Shown: piece by piece, positions 26,428-35,861 of the stretch | How the letters are laid out: each line of letters opens with the position of its first letter | How positions within the stretch are numbered: the stretch's first letter is position 1 | Source of the DNA: Microbispora bryophytorum | GTDB taxonomy: Bacteria > Actinomycetota > Actinomycetes > Streptosporangiales > Streptosporangiaceae | Assembly: GCF_006874465.1 (NCBI RefSeq) | Contig: NZ_VIRL01000010.1 | Span: 1 to 64,000, forward strand | Reading direction: 5' to 3' | Length of the DNA stretch: 64,000 bases | Position numbers and translations under genes: made by a program | The notes under the pieces: model-generated | Database searches by the model: none | What the model was told of the DNA's origin: nothing | What the model saw: only the letters and a program-made list of their open reading frames with translations

Positions 26428-27045
26428 GTGAGGAGAACCTTGATCCGGATCCTGGTGGCCGAACACCTTCCGTTGATACGGCGAGGCCTGGTCGCGTCCC
26501 TCGACGGGGAGGACGACCTGCGGGTGGTCGCGGACGTCGGGTCGGGCGAGGACATCGTGCCGGCGGCTCTGGAGCTGCGGCCGGACGCCGCGGTCATCGA
26601 CGCGGACCTGCCCGGGGTGGACGGGCTCACCGCGGCCGCGCGGCTGGGAGAAAAGGCGCCACGCTGCCGGGTGATGCTGCTGTCGGCGCAGCCCAGCCCG
26701 GGTCACGTCAAGCGGGCCTTCGCGGCGGGCGTCCTCGGCTATCTGAGCATCGAGGTGGCCCCCGAGCATCTCGCCGACGGCATCCGCCGGATGGCGACCG
26801 GGCGCCGGGTCGTCGACTCCGAGCTGGCGGTGGCCGCGCTGGAGGCCGCCGACTGCCCGCTGACGCCGCGGGAGCACGAGGTGCTGCGGCTCGCGGCGGG
26901 GGGCGGGCGCTCGAAGGACATCGCCGCCGAGCTGGGCCTGTCCGTCGGCACCGTGCGCAACCACCTGTCGCGCATCCTCGTCAAGACGGGAGCGCGCAAC
27001 AGCGTCGACGCCGTGAGAATCGCCACCGACTCCGGCTGGCTGTAG
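26428..27045 (+). CDS. LuxR-type response regulator with atypical receiver domain
   Basis: 205 residues: receiver (about 7-122) and LuxR/GerE HTH (about 140-200, PLTPREHEVLRLAAGGGRSKDIAAELGLSVGTVRNHLSRIL). The phospho-acceptor aspartate is kept (VIDADLPGVDG), but the usual acidic pair is AEH rather than D/E-D and the conserved switch lysine is replaced in LGYLSIEVAPEHL. No histidine kinase gene is adjacent. It may work without normal phosphorylation. It converges with the PP2C gene, 4 bases between stops. Confidence 0.88.
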   Translation: MRRTLIRILVAEHLPLIRRGLVASLDGEDDLRVVADVGSGEDIVPAALELRPDAAVIDADLPGVDGLTAAARLGEKAPRCRVMLLSAQPSPGHVKRAFAAGVLGYLSIEVAPEHLADGIRRMATGRRVVDSELAVAALEAADCPLTPREHEVLRLAAGGGRSKDIAAELGLSVGTVRNHLSRILVKTGARNSVDAVRIATDSGWL

Positions 27046-27049
27046 GAGG

Positions 27050-28162
27050 TCAGGGCCGCCAGATCAGGACGAGCGCGCAGTCGTCGTTGTGGCCGGAGGA
27101 CATCGACTGGACGAGTTGCCGGGCCTTGTCGCGGAATCCCGACGGCAGCAGCCGCTCGGCCTCGCCCAGCAGCCGGTCGAGCCCGGCGTCGATGTCCCGG
27201 CCGGGCTGCTCGATCAGCCCGTCGGTGAACAGCATGAGCGCGTCGCCCTTGCGCAGCACCCCGCTGTCGGTCTCGCAGGCCAGGTCGGGCACCACGCCGA
27301 GCACGACGCCCTTCGCCGTGGAGACCCGCCATGTGCCCGACCCGGCGTCGAACCGGACCACGGGCGGGTGCCCGGCGGAGGTGATGGTGTACTCCCCCGT
27401 GGAGAGGTCGAGCTCCAGGTGGACGGCGGTGACGAATCCCTCGTCGCCGAGCTGGCGGTGCAGGTAGGAGTTGCACGCGGCCAGGAAGTCGTCCACCGAG
27501 CCGAGCAGGCCGCCGAAGGTGCCCGACAGCATGAGCGCGCGGGTTCCCGCGTCCACGCCCTTGCCGGAGACGTCGACGACCGCCACCCGGACCCGGTCGC
27601 CCTCCCGCATCGAGACGACGAAGTCGCCGCCGAACGACGATCCCCCGGCCTGCTTCAGCACCACCTTGCCGCCCCAGTCCTTGGGCAGCGGCGGCAGCTC
27701 GCTCTGCCGCTTGAGCCTGTCGCGCAGCTCCAGCAGCATCGCGTCGCCGCGCAGGCCCTGGACGCCGAGCTTGCCCCGCGTCCGCGCCATCATCCAGGCG
27801 AGCACGGCGGTGAAGGCCATCGTGATCAGCAGGCCGGGGCCGACGCTGGGCACTTCCCTGATCGGTCCCATGTACGCCAGGGCTGCGACGGCCACGCACA
27901 GCAGGATCGTGAGGCTGCGCAGCCGGAGCTGGAGGCCGCCGATCAGCGTGAACAGGATCAGCAGCGAGGGCGAGAACCAGTACGCCGACACCTCCGCGTC
28001 GAGCACGCCGATCACGACGGTGAGCATGACGAGAGCGATGAGGAGGTACCGGTCCTTCGACCACACCTTCCTCACGAAACGGACCGACGGCACCAGAAGC
28101 GGCACGCGCGCCAGGAGTGCACGCAGCCGAGGAGGGATCAGCGGCGCCGGACGGGAAGTCAT
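27050..28162 (-). CDS. membrane SpoIIE-type serine/threonine phosphatase
   Basis: 370 residues. Four predicted membrane segments lie between about 38 and 126 (for example YLLIALVMLTVVIGVL and LLITMAFTAVLAWMMA), followed by a SpoIIE/PP2C domain (about 150-370) with metal motifs GGSSFGGDFVV, VAVVDVSGKGVDAG and GHNDDCALVLIW. It probably dephosphorylates an anti-anti-sigma factor at the membrane. No partner is beside it. Confidence 0.88.
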   Translation of the reverse strand: MTSRPAPLIPPRLRALLARVPLLVPSVRFVRKVWSKDRYLLIALVMLTVVIGVLDAEVSAYWFSPSLLILFTLIGGLQLRLRSLTILLCVAVAALAYMGPIREVPSVGPGLLITMAFTAVLAWMMARTRGKLGVQGLRGDAMLLELRDRLKRQSELPPLPKDWGGKVVLKQAGGSSFGGDFVVSMREGDRVRVAVVDVSGKGVDAGTRALMLSGTFGGLLGSVDDFLAACNSYLHRQLGDEGFVTAVHLELDLSTGEYTITSAGHPPVVRFDAGSGTWRVSTAKGVVLGVVPDLACETDSGVLRKGDALMLFTDGLIEQPGRDIDAGLDRLLGEAERLLPSGFRDKARQLVQSMSSGHNDDCALVLIWRP

Positions 28163-28279
28163 GATGGCCTCGACTGTATCCGGACATCCCAGATGGCGGC
28201 ACCTGCTTGACCAACGTCTAGATCATGCGGCACGGATATTGGGTCGCCCCACCCCGCGGCCCGCTTCTACGGTGATTCG

Positions 28280-29509
28280 ATGAGCATCACCGTACGCCCC
28301 CTCGGGGGCTCCGAGTGGCCGGCCTTCGTCGCCGTCGACTACGAGGCGTTCAGCGCCACCTATCCCCTGGAGATGGCCGACCGCTGGCGCGAGGTCGTGG
28401 AGCTCGACCGCCTGCTGACCGCCTTCGACGGCGACCTGATGGTCGGCGGCGCCGGCGCGCTGTCCTTCGAGATGACGGTGCCCGGCGGGCCGATCCCGGT
28501 GGCCGGCGTCACGTCGGTGGGCGTGCTCCCCTCGCATCGCCGCCGCGGCGTGCTGACCGCGCTGATGACCCGGCAGCTGCACGGCCTGCACGAGGACGGG
28601 CGTGAGGCCGTCGCCGCGCTCTACGCCAGTCAGGCGGGCATCTACGGGCGCTTCGGGTACGGCAGGGCCGCCGACACTCTGTCCTTCCGCATCCCCACCC
28701 ACGGCTCGGCCTTCACGCGCTCGGCCCCCGCCGACCCGGCGCTGCGCCTGCGCGTGGCCGCCCCCGCCGACGCGCTGCCCGGCCTTCGGCGGGTCTACGA
28801 CGCCGTACGGCCCGGCCGTCCCGGCATGTACGCGAGGTCCGACGGGTTCTGGAAGACCGAGATCATTCCGGACACCGAGCACGACCGGGGCGGGATGGGC
28901 CCGCTGCGCTGCCTGATCGCGGAGGACGCGACGGGGGCGCGCGGCTACGCGCTGTTCCGGGCGAAGGCCGGCTGGAACGAGCACGGCGTGCCGGACGGGG
29001 AGGTCCGGCTCCTGGAGCTGATGGCCTCCGATCCCGCGGCGTACGCGCTGGTCTGGCGCGGCGTCCTCGACCGGGACCTGTGCTCGGTCGTCCACGCCGG
29101 GCGGCGGCCGGTGGACGACCCGATCATGCACCTGCTGGCCGAGCCCCGCCAGCTCAACGCGGTCTGGCTCGACGACCTGTGGATCCGCCTGGTGGATGTG
29201 GACCGGGCCCTGGCCGCCCGCGCGTACGCGGCCCCGGCAGACCTGGTGCTGGAGATCGAGGACGAGGTCTGCCCGTGGAACGCCGGCCGCCTCCGCCTGG
29301 TCACCGGCAAGGCGTCCTGCGAACCGACCGGCGCGCCCCCCGACCTCACGCTGCCGGTCGACGTGCTGGGCGCGGCCTACCTCGGCGGGCGGCCCCTGCG
29401 GGCGGCGGCGGATGCCGGGCTGGTGCGGGAGCACCGGCCGGGGGCGCTGCGCGAGCTGTCGGCCGCGATGGCGTGGGACCCGGCCCCCTGGGGCTGCCGG
29501 GTGTTCTGA
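28280..29509 (+). CDS. GNAT N-acetyltransferase, Eis-like
   Basis: 409 residues with the three-part architecture of Eis-type enzymes: two GNAT-like domains and a C-terminal sterol-carrier-like domain. The acetyl-CoA loop is VGVLPSHRRRGVLTALMTRQL, and SQAGIYGRFGYGRA is the second conserved segment. The C-terminus ends MAWDPAPWGCRVF, giving the free carboxyl terminus needed for catalysis in Eis. Eis enzymes acetylate lysines or aminoglycosides; the substrate here is unknown. Confidence 0.88.
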   Translation: MSITVRPLGGSEWPAFVAVDYEAFSATYPLEMADRWREVVELDRLLTAFDGDLMVGGAGALSFEMTVPGGPIPVAGVTSVGVLPSHRRRGVLTALMTRQLHGLHEDGREAVAALYASQAGIYGRFGYGRAADTLSFRIPTHGSAFTRSAPADPALRLRVAAPADALPGLRRVYDAVRPGRPGMYARSDGFWKTEIIPDTEHDRGGMGPLRCLIAEDATGARGYALFRAKAGWNEHGVPDGEVRLLELMASDPAAYALVWRGVLDRDLCSVVHAGRRPVDDPIMHLLAEPRQLNAVWLDDLWIRLVDVDRALAARAYAAPADLVLEIEDEVCPWNAGRLRLVTGKASCEPTGAPPDLTLPVDVLGAAYLGGRPLRAAADAGLVREHRPGALRELSAAMAWDPAPWGCRVF

Positions 29510-29548
29510 CCCGCGCCCCGGGCGTCCGGACCGCGTAGGCTTCGGGGC

Positions 29549-29716
29549 ATGGCGCTGCAGAGTTTGCAGATCACCGCGATCACGGCCATGCGGGCCCGCG
29601 ACGTGTCCCGGCCGACGGCCGAGCAGCAGGAGGCCGCCGACCAGCGGCCGCTGCGCGACGAGACGCCCCGGCGGGAGCCCCGCCGGGGCCGGGACAGGGA
29701 CAGGGACACCCGCTAG
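29549..29716 (+). CDS. small hypothetical protein, 55 residues
   Basis: Begins MALQSLQITAITAMRARDVS, then becomes very rich in Arg, Asp, Glu and Pro (GRDRDRDTR at the end). The first half is likely ordered and the second half disordered. It lies 39 bases after the acetyltransferase stop, on the same strand. No strong ribosome-binding site. I do not recognise a function. Confidence 0.5.
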   Translation: MALQSLQITAITAMRARDVSRPTAEQQEAADQRPLRDETPRREPRRGRDRDRDTR

Positions 29717-29723
29717 AGGCAGC

Positions 29724-30194
29724 TCAGGCGGGCAGCGGCGGCAGTTCGCCGGTGGTCTCGAAGTCGGCGAGCTGGCGGATCCGCCGGGCGTGCCGTTCGG
29801 CCCCGGAGAACGGCGTGGCCAGGAAGAGCCCGACGAACCCGGCGGCCTCCTCAGGCGTGTGCTGCCGGGCGCCCAGGCTGATCACGTTGGCGTCGTTGTG
29901 CTCGCGGGCCAGCTTCGCCGTTTCCTCGTTCCAGGCGAGGGCCGCGCGCACCCCCCGCACCTTGTTGGCGGCGATCTGCTCGCCGTTCCCCGAGCCGCCG
30001 ATCACGACCCCGAGGCTGCCCGCGTCGCCGGCCACGCCCTGCGCGGCCCGCAGCACGAACGGCGGGTAGTCGTCCTCCGCGTCGTAGACGTGGGGACCGC
30101 AGTCCTCCACCTCGTGGCCCTGCTCCTTCAGCCAGGAGACCAGGTGATTCTTCAGCTCGTAGCCGGCATGGTCGGCACCGATGTAGACACGCAC
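29724..30194 (-). CDS. rpiB: ribose-5-phosphate isomerase B
   Basis: 156 residues. Interconverts ribose-5-phosphate and ribulose-5-phosphate in the pentose phosphate pathway. The N-terminus MRVYIGADHAGYELK and the active loop GGSGNGEQIAANKVRG fit the mycobacterial-type RpiB, in which a glutamate replaces the catalytic cysteine of the E. coli enzyme. Single gene. Confidence 0.93.
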   Translation of the reverse strand: MRVYIGADHAGYELKNHLVSWLKEQGHEVEDCGPHVYDAEDDYPPFVLRAAQGVAGDAGSLGVVIGGSGNGEQIAANKVRGVRAALAWNEETAKLAREHNDANVISLGARQHTPEEAAGFVGLFLATPFSGAERHARRIRQLADFETTGELPPLPA

Positions 30195-30300
30195 GACATG
30201 AGTTTCCCAGAAGGACCCTGGCGGAGACGACCCCGGGCTCCATTAAAGTAATGGCCAAGACGGGCTTCCGTCCCTTACACCCCGGCCTCCCAGGAGTGTC

Positions 30301-30789
30301 ATGCGCGAGCTTCGTTATGTCGGCGACCCGGTCCTGCGCACCCCCGCCGAACCGGTGACGGACTTCGACCGCGAACTGCGACGGCTGATCGACGAGATGT
30401 TCTCGCTCATGTACCAGGCCGACGGCGTCGGGCTGGCAGGGCCGCAGATCGGGGTGGGCCGGCGGCTGTTCGTCTACGACATCAGCAACCGCAAGGGCCA
30501 CGTGATCAACCCGGAGTTGACGATCGACGACCCCGAGCAGGTCGTCGAGGAGGAGGGCTGCCTGTCGGTGCCCGGCAAGGAGACCGGCAAGCCGCTGTAC
30601 GCCCCGACCGCCCGCGCCGCAGGGGTGACGGTGCGCGGGGTCGACAAGCTCGGCCGGCCCGTCACCGTCAAGGCCCGGGGCATGCTCGCCCGCTGTTTCC
30701 AGCACGAGTTCGACCACCTTGAGGGCACGCTGTACGTCGACCGGCTGGGCAAGGACGAGCGCCGCAAGATCCTCCTGCAGACGCCCTGA
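30301..30789 (+). CDS. def: peptide deformylase
   Basis: 162 residues. Removes the formyl group from nascent N-terminal methionine. All three motifs are present: GVGLAGPQIG, EEGCLSVP and QHEFDHLEG, giving the Cys-His-His metal site. The start at 30301 is the first ATG, MRELRYVGDPVLRTPA. It converges on the aldehyde dehydrogenase gene with a 4-base gap. Another def copy elsewhere is common in these genomes. Confidence 0.95.
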   Translation: MRELRYVGDPVLRTPAEPVTDFDRELRRLIDEMFSLMYQADGVGLAGPQIGVGRRLFVYDISNRKGHVINPELTIDDPEQVVEEEGCLSVPGKETGKPLYAPTARAAGVTVRGVDKLGRPVTVKARGMLARCFQHEFDHLEGTLYVDRLGKDERRKILLQTP

Positions 30790-30793
30790 CGTC

Positions 30794-32209
30794 CTACAGC
30801 TGGATGGCCTTGACCTCCAGGAACTCTTCCAGGCCGAACTCGCCGAGCTCCCGGCCGATTCCCGAGCGCTTGTAGCCGCCGAACGGCGCCATCGTGTTGA
30901 ACCGGCCGCCGTTGACCGCCACCTGCCCGGTGCGCAGGCGGCGCGCGACCGCGAGCGCCTTGTCCTCGGTGCCCGCCCACACCGCCCCCGACAGCCCGTA
31001 CGGCGTGCCGTTGGCGATCTCCACGGCCTCGCGCTCCGACCCGAACGGGACGATCACCAGCACCGGGCCGAAGATCTCCTCCTGCTCGATCGCCATGCCG
31101 GGCGAGACCCCCGCGAATATCGCGGGCTCGACGTAGTAACCACGTTCCATGGGGTTGTCGGTCCCGCCGAGCACGAGGCGGGCGCCCTCCTCCTGGCCGC
31201 GGTTGATGTACCTGACGACCCGGTCGCGCTGGGCCGCGGACACCAGGGGCCCGAGGCGGGTGCCCTCGGCGAACGGATCACCGGGGACGTAGGCGCCGGC
31301 CGCCTCCACGGCGAGCCGCACGGCCTCGTCGTACTGGTCCCAGTGGACGAGCATCCGGGTCAGCGCCGAGCAGGTCTGGCCAGAGTTGAGGTAGGCGCCC
31401 GCGACCCCGTGCTTCACCGCCTTCTCCAGGTCGGCGTCGGGGAGGATGACGTTCGCCGACTTGCCGCCCAGCTCCAGGGCCACCCGCTTGACCGTCTCGG
31501 CCGCGAGGGCCGCGACCCTGCGGCCGGCTCTGGTGGACCCGGTGAACGAGACCATGTCCACGTCCGGGTGGGCGGCGATGACCTCGCCGACCACCGGCCC
31601 GTGGCCGCTGACCATGTTGAACACGCCGGGCGGCAGCCCGACCTCGTGGAAGATGTCGGCCAGCGCGTACGCCGCGAGCGGCGCGACCTCGCTCGGCTTG
31701 AGCACGACGGTGCAGCCGGCCGCGAGAGCCGGGGCCACCTTGCACACCACCTGGTGGAGCGGGTAGTTCCACGGCGTGATCGCGCCGACCACGCCGACGG
31801 GCTCCCGCACGATGAGCGAGTTGCCCACGCGGCCGCCGTCGAACTCGTACCGCTTGGCGAGGTCGGCGTAGGAGGCCAGCACCTCGGCGGGCATCAGCGT
31901 CTGCACCTTCAGCGCGAGCGTGAGCGGGGCACCCATGTCGGTGGCGATCGTCGCCGCGATCTCCCTGGCGCGCTCCTGCAGGAGCCCGGCCGCCGCCCCC
32001 AGGAACGCGGCGCGTTCCGCCGGGTCCAGAGCCGACCATGCGGGGAAGGCGGCGCGTGCGGCGGCGACGGCGGACTCGACGTCGGCGGGCGCTCCGGCGG
32101 GCACCCGGTCCACGACCTCCTCGGTCGCGGGGTTGACGACGTCAACGGCCTCGCGGGAGGAGGACGGGACCCAGGCTCCGTTCACGTAGAGGTGACGCAT
32201 GCCACTCAT
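30794..32209 (-). CDS. aldehyde dehydrogenase family protein
   Basis: 471-residue NAD(P)-dependent enzyme. The catalytic cysteine is in [16 protein letters not shown], the glutamate in [13 protein letters not shown], and the nucleotide-binding segment [18 protein letters not shown] typical C-terminus ([28 protein letters not shown]) is present. The substrate cannot be assigned. It lies upstream of, and opposite to, def. Confidence 0.92.
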   Translation of the reverse strand: MSGMRHLYVNGAWVPSSSREAVDVVNPATEEVVDRVPAGAPADVESAVAAARAAFPAWSALDPAERAAFLGAAAGLLQERAREIAATIATDMGAPLTLALKVQTLMPAEVLASYADLAKRYEFDGGRVGNSLIVREPVGVVGAITPWNYPLHQVVCKVAPALAAGCTVVLKPSEVAPLAAYALADIFHEVGLPPGVFNMVSGHGPVVGEVIAAHPDVDMVSFTGSTRAGRRVAALAAETVKRVALELGGKSANVILPDADLEKAVKHGVAGAYLNSGQTCSALTRMLVHWDQYDEAVRLAVEAAGAYVPGDPFAEGTRLGPLVSAAQRDRVVRYINRGQEEGARLVLGGTDNPMERGYYVEPAIFAGVSPGMAIEQEEIFGPVLVIVPFGSEREAVEIANGTPYGLSGAVWAGTEDKALAVARRLRTGQVAVNGGRFNTMAPFGGYKRSGIGRELGEFGLEEFLEVKAIQL

Positions 32210-32295
32210 CCTTGCGCCTCGGCTGTCAGATGGCGAGTCCTCGGACCGAAACCTTTCCGCTCGGTTCGCGCGGGAGTGAAGGAGCCTGTGAAGTC

Positions 32296-32904
32296 TCAGG
32301 TGAAGATCGGGTTACGGGTCCTCGACCTCTTCAGCTCGAAGAAGCCGTCGGTGCCGGCGACGAGCAGGACGCCGTCCCACAGGCGCGCGGCGGCCTCGCC
32401 CCTCGGGATCGGCGACACGACGGGGCCGAAGAACGCCGCGCCCTCGACGGCGATGACCGGTGTGCCGACCTCCTGGCCGACCAGCTCGATGCCCTCCCCG
32501 TGCGAGCGCCGGATCTCCTCGTCGTACTCGTCCGAGTCGTGGGCCGCCACCAGCGCGGGGTCGAGCCCGGCTGCGGTCAGGGCCTCGGCGATCGTGTCCC
32601 GGCCGCGCTCGCGCCCCTCGTCGTGGAAGCGCCTGCCGATCTCGGTGTAGAGGTCGCCCAGGACCTGCTCGCCGTACTTGTCCGCGGCGGCGGCCAGCAC
32701 CCGTACGGCGCCGAGCGTCTTCTTGACCCCCTCGCGGTAGTCGGCGGGGATGTCCTTGTCCTCGTTCAGGACCGCCAGGCTCATGATGTGCCAGCGCACG
32801 TCGATGGGACGCAGCGCGGCCACCTCGTGGATCCAGCGTGAAGTGATCCACGCCCAGGGGCAGGCGGGGTCGAACCAGAAATCGACAAGCTTTCGGTCGG
32901 ACAC
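32296..32904 (-). CDS. DsbA-family protein, mycothiol-dependent nitroreductase (Rv2466c) type
   Basis: 202 residues. Close to Rv2466c in layout: [18 protein letters not shown] at the N-terminus, [32 protein letters not shown] and the C-terminal [14 protein letters not shown]. Rv2466c has a CPWC site; here it reads CPWA, so only the first cysteine remains. It likely uses mycothiol as the second thiol. It is on the same strand as the aldehyde dehydrogenase, 86 bases upstream. Confidence 0.85.
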   Translation of the reverse strand: MSDRKLVDFWFDPACPWAWITSRWIHEVAALRPIDVRWHIMSLAVLNEDKDIPADYREGVKKTLGAVRVLAAAADKYGEQVLGDLYTEIGRRFHDEGRERGRDTIAEALTAAGLDPALVAAHDSDEYDEEIRRSHGEGIELVGQEVGTPVIAVEGAAFFGPVVSPIPRGEAAARLWDGVLLVAGTDGFFELKRSRTRNPIFT

Positions 32905-33087
32905 TGTGACACCCTCTCGAACGGAATATGGTTCCCTCGGTCGACAACCCGGGCAGGAAATCTCCTATTCCAGGTAGGAGCGATCTCGAACCCGTCATGT
33001 CTCCGCGACGTGGCAGGATTCATGCAATCCCTGACGCGACGGGGCGGCGGGGATCGGGGGCGTCGACCATGCGATGAGGAGCGGTGT

Positions 33088-35652
33088 GTGGCAGGGAATC
33101 TGACACGGGACGAGGCTCGGGAGCGCGCTCGGTTGCTCTCCGTCCAGTCCTACCAGGTCGAACTCGACCTGACCGAGGGCGAGGAGCGGTTCGAGAGCGT
33201 CACGACGGTCCACTTCACGTCGGACCGCGAGGGGGCGGACACGTTCATCGACCTCCACGGTGCGCACGTGCGGAAGGTCGTGCTCAACGGCAGGGAGCTG
33301 GACGTCAGCACCTACGACGCCGAGAAGGGCCGCATCCCGCTGCCGGGGCTGGCCGCGCGCAACGAGCTACGCGTGGACGCCGACTGCTCCTATATGCGCA
33401 CCGGTGAGGGCCTGCACCGCTTCGTCGACCCCGTGGACCGGCAGGTCTACCTGCACAGCCAGTTCGAGACGGCCGACGCGCACCGGATGTACGCCTGCTT
33501 CGACCAGCCGGACCTCAAGGCGACCTTCGAGCTGACCGTCCTCGCCCCCGCCGCCTGGGAGGTGGTGTCCAACGCCGCTCCCGACACCGCGGAGGCGCTG
33601 GAGGAGCACCACGGGCGGCACGGCACGCTGCAGGCCGCCAAGCGCTGGCACTTCCCGCCGACCCCCGTGATGTCGACGTACATCACGGCCCTCATCGCCG
33701 GGCCGTACGCGGTCGTGCGGGACGAGCACGACGGGATCCCGCTCGGGATCTACGTGCGGCGCTCGCTCGCGCAGTATCTCGACCCCGAGAACATCTTCGA
33801 GGTCACCAAGCAGGGCTTCGACTTCTTCCACCGCGTCTTCGGCCTGCGCTACCCCTTCGGCAAGTACGACCAGCTGTTCGTGCCGGAGTTCAACGCGGGC
33901 GCCATGGAGAACGCGGGCGCGGTGACGTTCCTGGAGGACTACGTCTTCCGCTCGCGGGTGACCGACGCGCTCATCGAGCGCCGCGCCGAGACGATCCTGC
34001 ACGAGATGGCGCACATGTGGTTCGGCGACCTCGTCACCATGCGCTGGTGGGACGACCTGTGGCTGAACGAGTCGTTCGCCACCTACATGTCCGTGCTGTG
34101 CCAGGCCGAGGCGACCCGGTGGGGCCAGGGCGCGTGGACCACGTTCGCCAACGTCGAGAAGGCCTGGGCCTACCGGCAGGACCAGCTGCCCTCCACCCAC
34201 CCCATCGCCGCCGACATCCCGGACATGCAGGCCGTCGAGGTCAACTTCGACGGCATCACGTACGCCAAGGGCGCCTCGGTGCTCAAGCAGCTCGTCGCGT
34301 ACGTGGGGCTCGACAACTTCCTCGCCGGGGTGCGCGACTACTTCAACGAGCACGCCTGGAAGAACACCTCCCTGCAGGACCTGCTGTCGGCGCTGGAGCG
34401 CACCTCCGGGCGCGACCTGTCGTCCTGGTCGAAGGAGTGGCTGGAGACCTCGGGCGTCAACACGCTGCGGCCGTCGTTCACCACCGACGACGAGGGCCGG
34501 TTCCTGAGCTTCGACGTGCTGCAGGAGGCCACGCAGGAGCACCCGACGCTGCGCTCGCACCGGGTGGCCGTCGGTCTGTACTCCCTGCGCGACGGCGTGC
34601 TGTCCCGGACCAAGCGGGTCGAGCTCGACGTCGTCGGCGCGCGCACGGCCGTGCCCGAGCTGGTCGGCGAGGTCCAGCCCGACCTGGTGCTGGTGAACGA
34701 CGACGACCTCACCTACGCCAAGATCCGGCTCGACGAGCGGTCGCTGCACACCCTCGTGGGCGGCGGGATCACCGCGTTCACCGAGTCGCTGCCCCGCGCG
34801 CTGTGCTGGTCGGCCGCCTGGGACATGACGCGGGACGCCGAGATGGCCACCCGCGACTACGTCAAGCTGGTCGTCTCCGGCATCGACTCGGTGCGCGACA
34901 TGACCGTCCTGCAGACCGTGCTGCGCCAGGCCCGGCAGGCCGTGCAGCAGTACGCCGACCCGGCGTGGCGGGCCACCGGCCTTGCCGAGCTGGCCGGCGC
35001 GCTGCGCCGCCTCGCCGCGGCGGCGGAGCCGGGCTCGGACCACCAGCTCGCCTATGTCAACGCCCTCGCCGCGACCGCCACCTCGCCCGAGGACCTCGCG
35101 TTCCTCAAGGGCGTGCTCGACGGCGGCGAGGCGCCCGAGGGGCTGGCCGTCGACACCGACCTGCGCTGGACGCTCATCCAGGCGCTCGTGTCCGGCGGCG
35201 TCCTCGGCGCCGGCGACATCGACGCCGAGCTGGCCAGGGACGCCACGGCGACCGGCGAGCGCTCGGCCGCCACCAGCCGGGCCTCGGTCCCTACCTCGGA
35301 GGCCAAGGCCGAGACCTGGGCGACGATCGTGGGAGGCAAACTGAGCGGCGCGCTTCTGCGCGCCACGATCCTCGGCTTCGTGGACCCGCACCACCCCGAG
35401 CTGCTGGAGCCGTACGCCGACCGGTACTTCGAGGAGGTCGGGCGGATCTGGAGCGAGTGGACCTCCGACATGGCGCAGAACTTCGCCATCGGCTGCTACC
35501 CCGCGCTGCTGATCCGTCCGGAGACCGTGGCCCGCACGCAGGACCACATCAGCGCCGCGCAGCCGCCGCACGCGCTGCGCCGCCTGCTGCTCGAGGGCGC
35601 GGACGGCGTCAGCCGGGCGCTGCGTGCCCGGGCGCGGGACGCCTCCGCCTGA
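33088..35652 (+). CDS. pepN: aminopeptidase N (M1 family)
   Basis: 854-residue cytosolic zinc aminopeptidase that removes N-terminal residues in peptide turnover. The exopeptidase motif GAMENAG is near residue 275, and the zinc site HEMAHMWFGDLVT continues to NESFAT. The C-terminal ERAP1-like helical domain is complete. The GTG at 33088 has GAGGAG upstream and gives the family N-terminus. A strong terminator follows. Confidence 0.95.
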   Translation: MAGNLTRDEARERARLLSVQSYQVELDLTEGEERFESVTTVHFTSDREGADTFIDLHGAHVRKVVLNGRELDVSTYDAEKGRIPLPGLAARNELRVDADCSYMRTGEGLHRFVDPVDRQVYLHSQFETADAHRMYACFDQPDLKATFELTVLAPAAWEVVSNAAPDTAEALEEHHGRHGTLQAAKRWHFPPTPVMSTYITALIAGPYAVVRDEHDGIPLGIYVRRSLAQYLDPENIFEVTKQGFDFFHRVFGLRYPFGKYDQLFVPEFNAGAMENAGAVTFLEDYVFRSRVTDALIERRAETILHEMAHMWFGDLVTMRWWDDLWLNESFATYMSVLCQAEATRWGQGAWTTFANVEKAWAYRQDQLPSTHPIAADIPDMQAVEVNFDGITYAKGASVLKQLVAYVGLDNFLAGVRDYFNEHAWKNTSLQDLLSALERTSGRDLSSWSKEWLETSGVNTLRPSFTTDDEGRFLSFDVLQEATQEHPTLRSHRVAVGLYSLRDGVLSRTKRVELDVVGARTAVPELVGEVQPDLVLVNDDDLTYAKIRLDERSLHTLVGGGITAFTESLPRALCWSAAWDMTRDAEMATRDYVKLVVSGIDSVRDMTVLQTVLRQARQAVQQYADPAWRATGLAELAGALRRLAAAAEPGSDHQLAYVNALAATATSPEDLAFLKGVLDGGEAPEGLAVDTDLRWTLIQALVSGGVLGAGDIDAELARDATATGERSAATSRASVPTSEAKAETWATIVGGKLSGALLRATILGFVDPHHPELLEPYADRYFEEVGRIWSEWTSDMAQNFAIGCYPALLIRPETVARTQDHISAAQPPHALRRLLLEGADGVSRALRARARDASA

Positions 35653-35723
35653 TCAACGTCGATCCACAGCGGTCCACGTCGGCTCACGTCCGTCTGGTCC
35701 GCGTCGGGCCGCACGATCACGAT

Positions 35724-35758
35724 CCCGAGGGCCCCGGCACACCGCCGGGGCCCTCGGG
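35724..35758 (+). terminator. terminator of pepN
   Basis: Perfect 15-base stem (CCCGAGGGCCCCGGC and complement) with an ACACC loop, 71 bases after the pepN stop. Confidence 0.75.
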
Positions 35759-35861
35759 CGTGCCGGGGGACAGGTGGCACGGCGGGCGGGCACCTGAAGG
35801 CGGGCACGTGAAGGCACGGCGGGAGGCGGACGCCCGTCGGCGTGCTGAGTAGGGTCGTCGG

